A stretch of DNA of 59,245 nucleotides, taken from contig JAIETK010000023.1 in NCBI GenBank assembly GCA_019745325.1, forward strand, positions 1 to 59,245, written 5' to 3'. The notes under the pieces are model-generated. The model was not told where the DNA came from, did not search any database, and was given only the letters and a program-made list of their open reading frames with translations. The position numbers and the translations under genes are program-made. This document shows, piece by piece, positions 29,017 through 38,568 of this stretch. Source of the DNA: Nitrosomonas sp. GTDB taxonomy: Bacteria > Pseudomonadota > Gammaproteobacteria > Burkholderiales > Nitrosomonadaceae. The first letter of the stretch is position 1; every line of letters begins with the position of its first letter.

Positions 29017-29507
29017 GGGTGATTAAACCGGGATTGAAATTTTCAGTGTACTGAATGCGCTGCTTTGGTTAGCAGATTTTATCATGCGAGAGATCGTAAA
29101 TTTTGATAATTTGATTGACGAATGCCAACAAAGCAGTGGTATCGCAAATTCAGATAATCCGTTAAGTGGTGATCTTACTCAACATCAAAACAATGTACTA
29201 CCAGGCATTTTTGCTGCCGGCATGTCATAGCGATTGTAGACACCAGGCATCTAAGGAAGCGCTGATTAATTCAACGAACGTGATGAAGGGCGAGGCGCAC
29301 GGAACGCAATAACCGAGACATATCAGTTTGATAGACGAGGGAGTGAGTACCGCGCAACGAAGCAATTCGCTCGTGCAGTCAATTAATCAGCGTTTCCCTA
29401 AAGATATGGCGCAACAGCTTGTAGAGGAGCCGGTGTCAGGTTCAAAATGAAAAATCGAATGATTATCAGGTTTTATAATCAGGGTCTTAAAAAATGCAAT
29501 ATAAAAC
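29017..29507. other. Non-coding stretch between thiS and yifB, containing repeat copy B
   Basis: About 490 bases with no convincing gene. Repeat copy B occupies 29252-29400. The part next to thiS (29017-29250) is AT-rich and probably carries the thiS promoter on the minus strand, but no clear -35/-10 pair or riboswitch could be chosen. No terminator after yifB was recognised. Confidence 0.5.
29252..29401 (+). repeat. MITE-like repeat, family 1, copy B
   Basis: The best-preserved copy, 149-150 bp. The left end TAAGGAAGCGCTGATTAATT and the right end, read on the other strand as TAGGGAAACGCTGATTAATT, are inverted repeats of about 20 bp with 18 matches. The interior matches copy A. TA flanks both ends. 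No coding sequence is present. Confidence 0.88.
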
Positions 29508-31019
29508 TTATTGCTTATCCAACCTGCGATACTGAATCGCTTCCGCAATATGCTGATTGGTGATTGTTCCACTCCCGGCCAAGTCAGCAATCGTCCGTGC
29601 CAGTTTCAAAATTCGATGATACGCACGTGCCGATAAATTCAAACGGTTGATGGCTTGTTTCAGCAGATTCTCGCTGGCGCTGTCGAGCGCGCAGAGCTGA
29701 TCGATTTCTTTTACGCTCAAACTGCTATTGGTTTTTCCTTGGCGGTCAAGCTGCAATTGGTGTGCTTTCTCGACACGCTGGCGGATGGTGCTGCTTTTCT
29801 CAGCAGCGACTTGTTGTTTCATCAATTCCTGTTGCGGCACGGCGGGTACTTCGATTTGCATGTCGATGCGGTCGAGCAGCGGGCCGGAGATTCGTCCGCG
29901 GTAGCGGGCGATTTGGTCGGGAGTGCAGTGGCATCTGCCGGAGGGGTGGCCCAAATATCCACACATGCAGGGGTTCATCGCGGCTATCAATTGAAATTGC
30001 GCCGGGAATTCAGCTTGTCTTGCAGCGCGGGAGATAGTGATTTTGCCGGATTCGAGCGGTTCACGCAGGACTTCCAGGACTTTGCGGTCAAACTCCGCCA
30101 GTTCATCCAGAAATAGCACACCGTGCATTGCCAGTGAAATTTCACCAGGGCGGGGGTGGCTGCCGCCACCAACTAACGCAACTCCTGATGCGGTATGGTG
30201 CGGGGCGCGGTAGGGGCGTTTTTTCCAGTTCTCGATATTGAAGCTGCCGAACGCGAGCGATTGGATCGCAGCGGATTCCAGCGCTTCGACTTCGGTCATC
30301 GGTGGCAAAATACCGGGAAAGCGGTTTGCCAGCATCGACTTGCCGGTGCCCGGCGGGCCGATCATCAGCAGACTGTGGCCGCCGGCGGCTGCAATTTCCA
30401 GCGCACGCTTCGCGTGTGCCTGACCCTTGACGTCATCGAGATCGGGATAGCTGACGTTTTGCTTGCCGGTTGCATTTCCGGCGCCATTCCGATAAATCGG
30501 TAATGGTGTTTGTCCGGTTAAGTGGGCGCAGATTTGCAGCAATGATTGGGCGCCATAGATCGTCGCGTTATTGACCAGTGCCGCTTCTGCGGCATTCTGT
30601 TGCGGCAGTACGAAGCTGCGCCCGGATTGCGAGGCGTTATAGGTCATTGCCAAAGCACCGTGAATCGGGCGCAATTCTCCGGTCAATGCCAGTTCTCCCG
30701 CCCATTCATATTGATCGAGGCGATCGCTCGGGATTTGTCCGGTGGCTGCCAGTATTCCCAGTGCAATCGGCAAATCGAAGCGGCCGCTTTCCTTGGGCAG
30801 GTCGGCGGGCGCCAGATTGACGGTAATGCGTTGTGGCGGGATCTTGAATTGCGCGTTTTGCAACGCTGATCGGACACGGTCTTTGCTTTCCTTTACTTCG
30901 GTATCGGGTAGACCGACAATTGTGAAACTGGGTAAACCGTTAGCGATGTGCGTTTCCACCGTCACCAGCGGAGCTTGAATACCCGATAGTGCCCGGCTAT
31001 ACAGAACGGCAAGCGACAT
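29508..31019 (-). CDS. comM: YifB/ComM family Mg chelatase-like AAA+ ATPase
   Basis: ComM is a hexameric AAA+ helicase that extends branch migration during natural transformation; YifB is the same family. The 503-residue protein has an N-terminal Lon-protease-like fold ('ANGLPSFTIVGLPDTEVKES'), Walker A 'GPPGTGKS', Walker B-region 'GVLFLDELAEF', 'RIDMQIEVP' and a C-terminal 'SARAYHRILKLARTIADL'. It is complete. A diverged family 1 repeat lies just upstream of its start (31032-31177), so its promoter is inside or beyond the repeat. Presence of comM together with pilW fits natural competence, but that is inference. Confidence 0.94.
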   Translation of the reverse strand: MSLAVLYSRALSGIQAPLVTVETHIANGLPSFTIVGLPDTEVKESKDRVRSALQNAQFKIPPQRITVNLAPADLPKESGRFDLPIALGILAATGQIPSDRLDQYEWAGELALTGELRPIHGALAMTYNASQSGRSFVLPQQNAAEAALVNNATIYGAQSLLQICAHLTGQTPLPIYRNGAGNATGKQNVSYPDLDDVKGQAHAKRALEIAAAGGHSLLMIGPPGTGKSMLANRFPGILPPMTEVEALESAAIQSLAFGSFNIENWKKRPYRAPHHTASGVALVGGGSHPRPGEISLAMHGVLFLDELAEFDRKVLEVLREPLESGKITISRAARQAEFPAQFQLIAAMNPCMCGYLGHPSGRCHCTPDQIARYRGRISGPLLDRIDMQIEVPAVPQQELMKQQVAAEKSSTIRQRVEKAHQLQLDRQGKTNSSLSVKEIDQLCALDSASENLLKQAINRLNLSARAYHRILKLARTIADLAGSGTITNQHIAEAIQYRRLDKQ

Positions 31020-31031
31020 CGGCTTGACAAC

Positions 31032-31177
31032 TAAGAAAACATTGAATTTTCCGCGTAAGCGATTCGCTGCGTCGGGCGGTGCTCAGAAATTTGTCTATCG
31101 TTATGAGATGTTGCATTTCTTGCGTTCCAACCGCCTTGCATTCCGCTTGCTCAGCGAATTAATCAGTGTTTTCCTGG
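31032..31177 (-). repeat. MITE-like repeat, family 1, diverged reverse copy C
   Basis: About 146 bp that aligns to the reverse complement of copy B. Shared blocks include GTCTATC, TTGCGTTCC and GAATTAATCAG, and its own ends (TAAGAAAACATTGA and, on the other strand, CAGGAAAACACTGATTAATT) still match each other. It sits 12 bases upstream of the yifB/comM start codon. Confidence 0.7.
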
Positions 31178-31272
31178 TTCGGGCAGGCAGCGTGATTGAA
31201 AAGAATCGAAGGGCTACTCATTGCGGAAGCGCTGCGGAACCCTTCGTTGGATCATTGAACTGATGTTTTGAA

Positions 31273-31539
31273 TTAATTCGTTGATTCAGGGGTGGTTGCG
31301 GGCGGGTTCAGCCGTGCTTCGAGTTCGGCCACTTTCGCTTCGAGAATAATGAGTTTTTCTCGCGTGCGCTGCAACACTTCTTGCTGGATATCAAATTCAT
31401 CGCGAGTCACCAGATCCATTTTTGAGAATACACCTGATAACAGCACCTTGACGTTCTTCTCGATATCCTTGGCAGGGCTGTTCTGCATGATTTCGCTGAC
31501 TTTGGCATTGATTTCGTCGATGACATTTTTGTTTAACAT
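31273..31539 (-). CDS. ubiK: Ubiquinone biosynthesis accessory factor UbiK
   Basis: UbiK (formerly YqiC, BMFP family) helps the Ubi complex make ubiquinone under aerobic conditions. The 88-residue protein is almost entirely helical: an N-terminal amphipathic half with 'IMQNSPAKDIEKNVKVLLSG' and a C-terminal coiled coil ('REKLIILEAKVAELEARL') for trimer formation, then a Pro/Thr tail. A GGAG-like ribosome site precedes the ATG at 31539. It is often found beside yifB/comM, as here. Confidence 0.92.
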   Translation of the reverse strand: MLNKNVIDEINAKVSEIMQNSPAKDIEKNVKVLLSGVFSKMDLVTRDEFDIQQEVLQRTREKLIILEAKVAELEARLNPPATTPESTN

Positions 31540-31763
31540 GATTATTCTCCTTATTGATGAATTTACCAGTTGATCAGCAAATATAGGCTACGTGATAAAA
31601 TTCGCAGTGGCCCGTCTTTATAAACCCTGATTATCTACTGTTATTGAACAAGGTTCCAGTAGTAAGGTGCGATTGTTATTTTGCCACGCGCATTGCAATC
31701 GCTGAATAGATGCATCCCCTTAGCTGCTGGTTTTTTATAACGGTTAATCGCCCGGATACATAA

Positions 31764-32768
31764 ATGGAACGTTTACGCTTGCTTGAAAGTTGGTTGAAAG
31801 AACAATTCCCAGCGAAGTCTTTTACGCTGCAACCGGCATCGGCGGATGCCAGCTTTCGCCGGTATTACCGCGTTACCTTCGAAGATCGATCGTTGATCGC
31901 GATGGATGCGCCACCGCAACATGAGGATTGCACGCCGTTTTTGCGCGTCGCGGAAATTTTGGCTGGTTGCGGTGTGCATGTGCCGGCGATCATGGCGCGG
32001 AATCTGGATTGGGGATTTTTATTACTATCGGATCTTGGCAATACAACTTTTTTGCAAGCTTTGGCTGAAGAACCTGATCGTGTTAATGAGTTATACAATG
32101 CAGCCACCGATGCGCTGGTCAAAATGCAGCTATCACATCACTCCGAAAGCTTGCCGCCGTATGATGAGACGTTGTTGCGAAGGGAACTCGATTTATTTCC
32201 GGATTGGTATATTGCCAAGCATTTGCAAGTGGAATTGACCGATGATCAGCAGGCGACGCTGAACGCAGTCTTTGCCAAAATTCTGCAAAATAATCTCGCG
32301 CAGCCAAGGGTTCTGGTTCATCGGGATTATCATTCCCGCAATCTCATGCTGACAACGCCCAATCCGGGCATTATTGACTTCCAGGACGCGGTATCGGGTC
32401 CGATTACCTACGATTTGGTTTCGTTGCTGAAAGATGCGTATATTCGCTGGGAAGAGGAACGGATATTGGATTGGGCGATCCGTTACTGGGAAAAAGCGCG
32501 TAAAGCCGGTTTACCGGTTAGCACTGATTTTGCGGCTTTTTACCGGGATTTTGAATGGATGGGAGTGCAACGGCATCTGAAAGTGCTGGGGATTTTTGCC
32601 CGGTTGAATTACCGCGATGGAAAAGCCATGTACCTGAACGATATGCCGCTGGTGATGGAATATTTACGCAAAGCCTGCGAACGCTATATTGAATTGAAAC
32701 CATTGCTGGATCTGCTGGATGAAATACATCCGGCCATGCCGGACCGGACAATTGGCTATACCTTCTGA
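31764..32768 (+). CDS. amgK: N-acetylmuramate/N-acetylglucosamine kinase AmgK
   Basis: AmgK phosphorylates MurNAc and GlcNAc at the anomeric position in the cell-wall recycling route that bypasses de novo UDP-MurNAc synthesis. The 334-residue protein has the aminoglycoside-phosphotransferase fold with catalytic '[11 protein letters not shown]' near residues 190-200 and metal-binding 'IIDFQDA'. The N-terminal '[11 protein letters not shown]' is typical of AmgK. murU follows at once, which makes the specific call secure. The route is known to give some intrinsic fosfomycin tolerance in other bacteria. Confidence 0.93.
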   Translation: MERLRLLESWLKEQFPAKSFTLQPASADASFRRYYRVTFEDRSLIAMDAPPQHEDCTPFLRVAEILAGCGVHVPAIMARNLDWGFLLLSDLGNTTFLQALAEEPDRVNELYNAATDALVKMQLSHHSESLPPYDETLLRRELDLFPDWYIAKHLQVELTDDQQATLNAVFAKILQNNLAQPRVLVHRDYHSRNLMLTTPNPGIIDFQDAVSGPITYDLVSLLKDAYIRWEEERILDWAIRYWEKARKAGLPVSTDFAAFYRDFEWMGVQRHLKVLGIFARLNYRDGKAMYLNDMPLVMEYLRKACERYIELKPLLDLLDEIHPAMPDRTIGYTF

Positions 32769-32787
32769 GCGGCCTTCCTATAAAGCG

Positions 32788-33498
32788 ATGATTCTTGCCG
32801 CCGGGCGCGGTGAGCGCATGCGTCCGCTGACCGATCATGTGCCGAAACCGTTATTGAAAGCGGGCGGTAAAGCATTGATCGAATATCAGCTCGCTAATCT
32901 GGCGTGCGCCGGGTTTGTTGATATCGTGATCAATCATGCGTATTTGGGTGAAAAGATCGAACAAGCCTTGGGGTCTGGCGAGCGTTATGGTGTTAATATT
33001 CAATACTCTCCGGAAGCGGTGGTTTTGGAAACCGCCGGAGGGATTGCCAATGCATTGCCGTTGCTGACCGGGCAGTCCGGTAACATACCGTTTTTGGTAG
33101 TCAATGCGGATATTTATTGTGAAATGGATTATGGATTACTGATTCCGGTCTTGCGTGCGATGCAACATCAATCCGGCCAGTTTCTGGCGCACTTGGTGCT
33201 GGTTGACAATCCGGCGCATCATAGCGAAGGCGATTTTGCAGTGCGGGATGGTTTGGTAACACTGGCAGAGACGAGTCGATTGACATTCAGCGGTATCGGC
33301 GTTTATCAGCCGCAATTATTTCAGAATATCGAACCGGGACAAGCTGTGAAACTGGCGCCGCTGCTGCGGCATGCTATGGCGGAAGGGAAAGTCGGTGGGC
33401 AGCATTATTCCGGACAATGGATCGATGTGGGCACCCCGGAAAGACTGAAAATACTTGATGAACAAATGAGCTTCACTATGAAGCTCAATGACACTTAA
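32788..33498 (+). CDS. murU: N-acetylmuramate alpha-1-phosphate uridylyltransferase MurU
   Basis: MurU couples UTP to MurNAc-1-phosphate made by AmgK and gives UDP-MurNAc. It has the nucleotidyltransferase signature '[21 protein letters not shown]' at the N-terminus, '[13 protein letters not shown]' (metal-binding Asp) and '[12 protein letters not shown]' near the end. I chose the ATG at 32788, which gives the standard N-terminus and 236 residues. An ATG at 32719 or a TTG at 32752 in the same frame would overlap amgK. No strong ribosome site decides between them. Confidence 0.93.
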   Translation: MILAAGRGERMRPLTDHVPKPLLKAGGKALIEYQLANLACAGFVDIVINHAYLGEKIEQALGSGERYGVNIQYSPEAVVLETAGGIANALPLLTGQSGNIPFLVVNADIYCEMDYGLLIPVLRAMQHQSGQFLAHLVLVDNPAHHSEGDFAVRDGLVTLAETSRLTFSGIGVYQPQLFQNIEPGQAVKLAPLLRHAMAEGKVGGQHYSGQWIDVGTPERLKILDEQMSFTMKLNDT

Positions 33499-33506
33499 AT
33501 GTAACT

Positions 33507-34814
33507 ATGACGCAAATGCAACCGTTTATCGCGCGCCGCAAGCTTTTTTCCGAAAAAATGCAGAATGGCGTTGCGATCATTCCCACGGCTCCGGAGCGGA
33601 TACGCAATCGAGATGCGCATTATCCGTATCGCTTTGATAGCTATTTCTATTACTTAACCGGTTTTCGCGAACCCGAGGCGGTGCTGGTGATTATCGCGGC
33701 AACCGGTCAGGAACCGGCAAAGCATATTTTGTTCTGCCGTGAAAAGAATCTGGAACGCGAAATTTGGGATGGCTATCGTTTCGGGCCGGACGCGGCCAAA
33801 GAAGTTTTTGGTTTTGACGAAGCCTATCCACTCGCCAAGCTCGACGAATTGCTTCCGGTTTTGTTATCCGATCAGCTTGCGGTTTATACAGCGCTGGGGC
33901 AGGATCCAAACTGGGATCAACGCGTTACCGGCTGGTTGAACCGCGTACGGGATTTAGCGAGAACCGGCGTTACCGCGCCGCGGGAGATTTACGATTACCG
34001 GACCATACTCGATGAAATGCGGTTGATAAAAAGTACCGGCGAATTGCAAATCATGCAGCGTGCCGCGGATATTTCGGCGCAGGCCCATCAACGCGCGATG
34101 CAAGCGGTGCGTCCGGGAATGCGGGAATATGAGATTGAAGCCGAATTGCTGCACACTTTTGTCCGGCATGGCGCGCAAGCGCCGGCGTATACCTCGATTG
34201 TCGCCGGCGGCGCCAATGCGTGTATTCTGCACTATGTCCAGAACGACGCAGAACTTAAATCGGGTGATTTGTTATTGATCGATGCGGGGTGCGAACTGAG
34301 CGGTTATGCTTCCGACATCACCCGGACATTTCCGGTTAATGGCAAGTTTACTCCAGCACAACGCGATGTTTATCAGTTGGTTTTGTCGGCCCAAGCGGCT
34401 GCGATTGCCGAAGTGAAACCGGGCAGCCGCTGGAACGATCCGCATCAAGCAGCGCTGCAAGTGCTCGCGCAAGGGTTTATTGATCTGGGGTTATGCCGGG
34501 GTAGCGTCGACGAGGTGCTGGAATCCGAAGATTACAAACGCTTTTATATGCACCGCACCGGGCATTGGCTGGGTATGGACGTGCACGATGTTGGCGAGTA
34601 TAAACAACAAGGCGAATGGCGCGAGCTGCAGCCGGGTATGGTGCTGACGGTGGAACCGGGCTGTTATATCCGTCCGGCGGATAATGTTTCCGAACATCTC
34701 TGGAATATCGGTATCCGTATCGAGGACGATGTGGTGGTGACACCGGCGGGACATGAATTGTTAACGGAGGCCGCGCCTAAAACCACCGTTGCCATAGAGG
34801 AGCTTATGCAATGA
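33507..34814 (+). CDS. pepP: Xaa-Pro aminopeptidase PepP
   Basis: PepP removes the N-terminal residue before proline from peptides and uses two metal ions. The 435-residue pita-bread enzyme has an N-terminal creatinase-like domain ('YPYRFDSYFYYLTGFREPEA') and the catalytic domain with metal ligands in 'LLIDAGCELSGYASDITRTF', 'HRTGHWLGMDVHDVG', 'LTVEPGCYI' and 'GIRIEDDVVVT'. It follows murU by eight bases and overlaps the next small membrane-protein gene by four bases (ATGA), so amgK-murU-pepP and that gene form an operon. Confidence 0.96.
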   Translation: MTQMQPFIARRKLFSEKMQNGVAIIPTAPERIRNRDAHYPYRFDSYFYYLTGFREPEAVLVIIAATGQEPAKHILFCREKNLEREIWDGYRFGPDAAKEVFGFDEAYPLAKLDELLPVLLSDQLAVYTALGQDPNWDQRVTGWLNRVRDLARTGVTAPREIYDYRTILDEMRLIKSTGELQIMQRAADISAQAHQRAMQAVRPGMREYEIEAELLHTFVRHGAQAPAYTSIVAGGANACILHYVQNDAELKSGDLLLIDAGCELSGYASDITRTFPVNGKFTPAQRDVYQLVLSAQAAAIAEVKPGSRWNDPHQAALQVLAQGFIDLGLCRGSVDEVLESEDYKRFYMHRTGHWLGMDVHDVGEYKQQGEWRELQPGMVLTVEPGCYIRPADNVSEHLWNIGIRIEDDVVVTPAGHELLTEAAPKTTVAIEELMQ

Positions 34815-35179
34815 AAGACGAAGAGAATAAGATAATTATCCACCGGATTTCCAGCTATCAACAGGATGAATCCGGAGAGTATCGCCGCGTGCCGGTTTCT
34901 CCGCTGAATCGCTGGCTTACTTATGCCATTATGATTCCGGTCATCGCCTTGCTGGCGGTGCTCGGTTTTTTCTTTTTTGCCGCATTTCTGGCGTTACTGG
35001 CGGTCGCGGTGGTGGTGGTAGGAATCCGTTTCTGGTGGTGGCGTAGAAAATTCGAAGCTGCCAGGCAATCCCATTCCGAAGAACCGCACCGGCAGAGCGA
35101 TAATGAGCAAACGGTGATCATCGAGGATGCGCAGATCATCGAGGAAACCGAAACCGATCGTACCGGAAAGAAACAATAG
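34811..35179 (+). CDS. Small membrane protein of unknown function
   Basis: A 122-residue protein with two adjacent membrane segments (about residues 36-57 and 57-76, 'YAIMIPVIALLAVLGFFFFA' then 'ALLAVAVVVVGIRFWWW'), a basic 'RRKFEAARQ' after them and an acidic C-terminal tail. I do not recognise a named family. Its start overlaps the pepP stop in an ATGA, so it is translated with pepP. Function cannot be inferred from context; a role at the inner membrane is all that can be said. A 141 bp mobile-element-like repeat begins 22 bases after its stop. Confidence 0.75.
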   Translation: MKDEENKIIIHRISSYQQDESGEYRRVPVSPLNRWLTYAIMIPVIALLAVLGFFFFAAFLALLAVAVVVVGIRFWWWRRKFEAARQSHSEEPHRQSDNEQTVIIEDAQIIEETETDRTGKKQ

Positions 35180-35200
35180 TATCGCCTGCAAATCTTTGAA

Positions 35201-35351
35201 TGACTGAGACCTTTGCGCGATTACTGCGCGGCACGATAATTGCGTTAAAAAATCGCGAAAAATGCTCATTTACCCCGTGTAAACTCCGCTTTTTTGCAAT
35301 TTTTTGCCTTATTCTCGTACCGCTCATGACACCGTGCAAAGGTCTCTGACT
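35201..35351. mobile_element. MITE-like element, family 2, with 5 bp target duplication
   Basis: The element is 35206-35346 (141 bp). Its ends are inverted repeats: GAGACCTTTGCGCG on the left and GAGACCTTTGCACG read from the right. Identical TGACT at 35201-35205 and 35347-35351 is a clear target duplication. There is no coding sequence, so it is a non-autonomous element moved by some transposase elsewhere. It lies exactly at the 3' end of lgt; the lgt stop codon uses the last bases of the right-hand duplication and is preserved. Confidence 0.85.
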
Positions 35352-36180
35352 ATTTGCGTTGGCGCTTCGGCGCCGGTTTTTTATGATTCTGCGGGGCGGC
35401 CATTTGACGCCGTGACCACAGCAGGGCAGCGATACCGGCAAGAATCATCGGGATCGACAGCCATTGTCCCATCGTGACACCTAACGTCATCACCCCCATG
35501 AAACCATCTTCCGGTTCGCGGAAAAATTCCGCAATCGAGCGGAAAACGCCGTAACCGATCATGAACATGCCGGTGACAGCACCAGTTGCGCGCGGTTTGG
35601 ACGAATAAATCCAGATAATGATGAATAACAAGACGCCTTCTAGCGCGAATTGATATAACTGCGATGGGTGGCGGGGCAATTCGTCGACGTGCGGGAATAT
35701 CATGCCCCACGGCGCATCGGTGGGTCGTCCCCATAGTTCGGCATTGATGAAATTACCGATCCGGCCTGCTGCCAATCCTGGCGGAATCAGTGGAATGACA
35801 AAATCCGTAACCGCAAGCCAGGATAATTGATATTTGCGAGCGAGCACGATCATGGCGACGAAGACACCGAGAAATCCGCCATGAAATGACATACCGCCTT
35901 CCCAGATGGCGAATATCTGTAACGGATGTTCCAGGTAATAGCCGAATTGGTAAAACAATACATGACCCAGGCGTCCGCCCAAGACAACGCCCAGCATACC
36001 GTAAAATAATGCATCATCCAGCATTTCATAGGTGAAAACTGCATGCGGGTGGTGTTTGATGCGATATCGCCCCAGCAAAATGAACAATGTAAAACCCAGT
36101 AAATACATCAATCCGTACCAATGGATCGAAAGCGGACCCAAGGAGATGGCTATAGGATCAATTTGCGGATGAACGAGCAT
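35350..36180 (-). CDS. lgt: Prolipoprotein diacylglyceryl transferase
   Basis: Lgt adds diacylglycerol from phosphatidylglycerol to the lipobox Cys of prolipoproteins such as PilW and BamB, the first step of lipoprotein maturation. The 276-residue protein has about seven membrane segments and the family signature '[20 protein letters not shown]' near residues 135-154, plus '[11 protein letters not shown]'. The C-terminal tail is Lys/Arg-rich. Its stop lies in the target duplication of a family 2 element. It is divergent from ilvD, with which it shares a 94-base promoter gap. Confidence 0.97.
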   Translation of the reverse strand: MLVHPQIDPIAISLGPLSIHWYGLMYLLGFTLFILLGRYRIKHHPHAVFTYEMLDDALFYGMLGVVLGGRLGHVLFYQFGYYLEHPLQIFAIWEGGMSFHGGFLGVFVAMIVLARKYQLSWLAVTDFVIPLIPPGLAAGRIGNFINAELWGRPTDAPWGMIFPHVDELPRHPSQLYQFALEGVLLFIIIWIYSSKPRATGAVTGMFMIGYGVFRSIAEFFREPEDGFMGVMTLGVTMGQWLSIPMILAGIAALLWSRRQMAAPQNHKKPAPKRQRK

Positions 36181-36274
36181 AGTTTCGGCCTTATTTACGG
36201 TAAAATATCGCCTATTATAGCAAGCGCGGTTGCGCGCGCTTTTCTTATATTTTTCTTCTCACTCAGGAGCAAGC

Positions 36275-37948
36275 ATGCCAGACAATAAACGGAGCCAGAT
36301 TATCACCCAAGGAACACAACACGCACCTAGCCGCGCCATGTTACGCGCGGTTGGTTTCAGCGATGGGGATTTTAACAAACCGATTGTCGGCGTGGCTAAC
36401 GGTTATTCGACGATTACGCCGTGTAATAAGGGATTGAACGACTTGTCGCTAAAAGCCGAATCGGCGCTGCGGCAAGCGGGCGCGATGCCGCAGATGTTCG
36501 GCACTATTACGGTATCGGATGGTATCTCGATGGGTACCGAAGGCATGAAATACTCGCTGGTGTCGCGCGAAGTGATCGCCGATTCGATTGAAACCTGTGT
36601 ACAGGGTGGTAGCATGGATGGCGTGATCGCCATCGGCGGTTGCGACAAGAATATGCCGGGCGCGATGATCGCGATAGCACGAATGAATGTACCGGCGATT
36701 TTTGTTTATGGCGGCACGATCAAGCCAGGGCATTATAAAAACCAGGATCTGACAGTGGTCAGTGTATTTGAAGCGGTAGGGCAGCATAGCGCGCATAAGA
36801 TCGACGACGAAGAGCTACTCCAAATCGAACGTCGTGCTTGCCCCGGTGCCGGTTCATGCGGCGGCATGTTTACCGCCAATACCATGTCATCCGCGTTCGA
36901 AGCCATGGGGATGAGCCTGCCGTATTCTTCCACGATGTCGGCGGAAGATGGCGAGAAGTTGATCAGCGCGGGGCAATCCGCTGAAGCGCTGGTGAATGCG
37001 ATCAAAAAGCAAATTCTGCCGTGCGACATCATCACACGCAAATCGATTGAAAATGCAGTGGCAGTGATTATGGCGGTTGGCGGTTCAACCAACGCTATTT
37101 TGCATTTTCTGGCAATCGCGCATGCAGCCGGGGTTGAGTGGCATATCGACGATTTCGAGCGGATGCGCGCCAAAGTGCCGGTGCTGTGCGATTTGAAACC
37201 ATCGGGCCGTTATGTGACGGCCGATTTACACCAAGCGGGCGGTATTCCGCAAGTTATGAAAATGTTGCTGAATCACGATTTGTTGCACGGCGATTGCATT
37301 ACCATCGGCGGACAAACGATCGCGGAAGTTCTGAAGGACATCCCCGATACGCCGCGCGCGGATCAGCAAGTGATCCGCCAATGGGACAATCCGTTATACG
37401 CGCAAGGCCATTTGGCTATTCTGAAAGGTAATTTATCGACGGAAGGTTGTGTTGCAAAAATCTCCGGCATCAAGAATCCGAAAATCACCGGTCCCGCGCG
37501 CGTGTTCGATTCGGAAGAGACCTGCATGGCGGCTATTATGGCGCGTAAAATCCAGCCTGGCGATGTCGTGGTGATTCGCTACGAAGGTCCGAAAGGCGGT
37601 CCGGGCATGCGGGAGATGCTGTCACCTACTGCGGCGCTGATTGGCGAAGGATTGGGTGATTCGGTCGGTTTGATCACCGATGGGCGTTTCTCAGGCGGTA
37701 CGTATGGCATGGTGGTTGGACACGTCGCTCCGGAAGCTTATGTGGGCGGTACGATTGCATTGGTGCAGGAAGGCGATTCCATTACCATCGACGCGGAACA
37801 ACGGTTGTTGCAACTAAATGTGCCGGATGATGAGCTGGCGCAACGCCGGGCTGCCTGGCAACCGCCGCAACCGCGTTATTCGCGCGGGGTGCTGGCCAAA
37901 TACGCAAAACTTGTTTCCAGTGCCAGTTCAGGCGCTATAACCGGTTAA
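36275..37948 (+). CDS. ilvD: Dihydroxy-acid dehydratase
   Basis: IlvD dehydrates dihydroxyacids to the 2-keto acids for isoleucine and valine and needs an iron-sulfur cluster. The 557-residue protein has the cluster cysteines in '[10 protein letters not shown]' and '[16 protein letters not shown]', and '[13 protein letters not shown]' and 'DGRFSGG' near the C-terminus. The start at 36275 has AGGAG six bases upstream; an earlier ATG at 36230 would add 15 unlikely residues. A TATTAT -10 box (36213-36218) with TTATTT upstream could be the promoter. A GC hairpin with a short T-run at 36222-36243 overlaps the expected transcription start. Confidence 0.97.
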   Translation: MPDNKRSQIITQGTQHAPSRAMLRAVGFSDGDFNKPIVGVANGYSTITPCNKGLNDLSLKAESALRQAGAMPQMFGTITVSDGISMGTEGMKYSLVSREVIADSIETCVQGGSMDGVIAIGGCDKNMPGAMIAIARMNVPAIFVYGGTIKPGHYKNQDLTVVSVFEAVGQHSAHKIDDEELLQIERRACPGAGSCGGMFTANTMSSAFEAMGMSLPYSSTMSAEDGEKLISAGQSAEALVNAIKKQILPCDIITRKSIENAVAVIMAVGGSTNAILHFLAIAHAAGVEWHIDDFERMRAKVPVLCDLKPSGRYVTADLHQAGGIPQVMKMLLNHDLLHGDCITIGGQTIAEVLKDIPDTPRADQQVIRQWDNPLYAQGHLAILKGNLSTEGCVAKISGIKNPKITGPARVFDSEETCMAAIMARKIQPGDVVVIRYEGPKGGPGMREMLSPTAALIGEGLGDSVGLITDGRFSGGTYGMVVGHVAPEAYVGGTIALVQEGDSITIDAEQRLLQLNVPDDELAQRRAAWQPPQPRYSRGVLAKYAKLVSSASSGAITG

Positions 37949-38154
37949 TTCATTATTTTTTATGTTGCATGCCGGAAAAAGTCTCACCAACGCTGTATCA
38001 CCGGAGCTAGCAGCTTGTTCAGTAAGGTCAGTAAGGGTATCGGTTATAAACAACAAGTTTGATGCTGATGATTACAAACTTACAGGAATTGCTGCAAGTC
38101 TCTAAAGTTCGGGTTAGAATAACAACCCTTTTATAATTTTAATAAGGAAGAGAA

Positions 38155-38466
38155 ATGAGAAAAATTTTAATTGGAGCAGTTGCTGCATCTGCTTTTTTAT
38201 TAGCCGGCGTCGCGCAAGCTGATGCTGATCTGGCGAAAAATAGCGGTTGCTTGAATTGCCACAATGTGGATACCAAATTAGTTGGTCCAAGCCTGAAAGA
38301 TATTGCTGGTAAATACGCAGATCAAGCGGATGCTTCTGCTTATTTGGCAGATAAAATCCTTAAGGGAAGCAACGGTGTTTGGGGTCCAATCCCAATGCCG
38401 CCAAATGCTAATGTTAGCCCGGAAAACGCTAAAGTATTAGCTGATTTTATTCTGACACTGAAGTAA
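38155..38466 (+). CDS. Cytochrome c-552 (class I, Nitrosomonas type)
   Basis: A periplasmic monohaem electron carrier. In ammonia oxidisers the c-552 protein passes electrons from hydroxylamine oxidation towards the terminal oxidase or peroxidases. The 103-residue precursor has a signal peptide cut after Ala22 ('LLAGVAQA'), the haem motif CLNCH (Cys32-His36) and the axial Met in 'GPIPMPPN'. The mature sequence closely resembles Nitrosomonas c-552 as I remember it. AAGGAAGAG precedes the start, and a strong terminator follows, so it is monocistronic. Confidence 0.93.
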   Translation: MRKILIGAVAASAFLLAGVAQADADLAKNSGCLNCHNVDTKLVGPSLKDIAGKYADQADASAYLADKILKGSNGVWGPIPMPPNANVSPENAKVLADFILTLK

Positions 38467-38482
38467 GCTTTTCAGAATTCAG

Positions 38483-38514
38483 AAAAGCCGACGCTTAACA
38501 CCGTCGGCTTTTTA
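38483..38514 (+). terminator. Strong Rho-independent terminator of the cytochrome c-552 gene
   Basis: AAAAGCCGACG pairs with CGTCGGCTTTT around an eight-base loop, with Ts at 38509-38513. It lies 20 bases after the cytochrome stop and is the clearest terminator in the window. Confidence 0.92.
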
Positions 38515-38568
38515 TTTGCGCGGCTTTTTCTTGTTAGTGGAAATTTCTATAGAATCCTTAGAAAAAAC

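Noticed and set aside
29017..29250. Possible TPP riboswitch before thiS
   Set aside because: The conserved CTGAGA and ACC...GATC blocks are absent on the minus strand.
29184..29254. Short minus-strand peptide frame of 21 codons with 'VYNRYDM' near repeat copy B
   Set aside because: A faint similarity to integrase C-termini is too short to support a call.
29655..30869. Plus-strand open frames across yifB
   Set aside because: They are antisense to a complete, motif-rich comM gene and show no own motifs or ribosome sites.
36222..36243. GC hairpin with short T-run as an attenuator of ilvD
   Set aside because: It overlaps the expected transcription start set by the TATTAT box, so it would not be fully transcribed; no leader peptide was seen.
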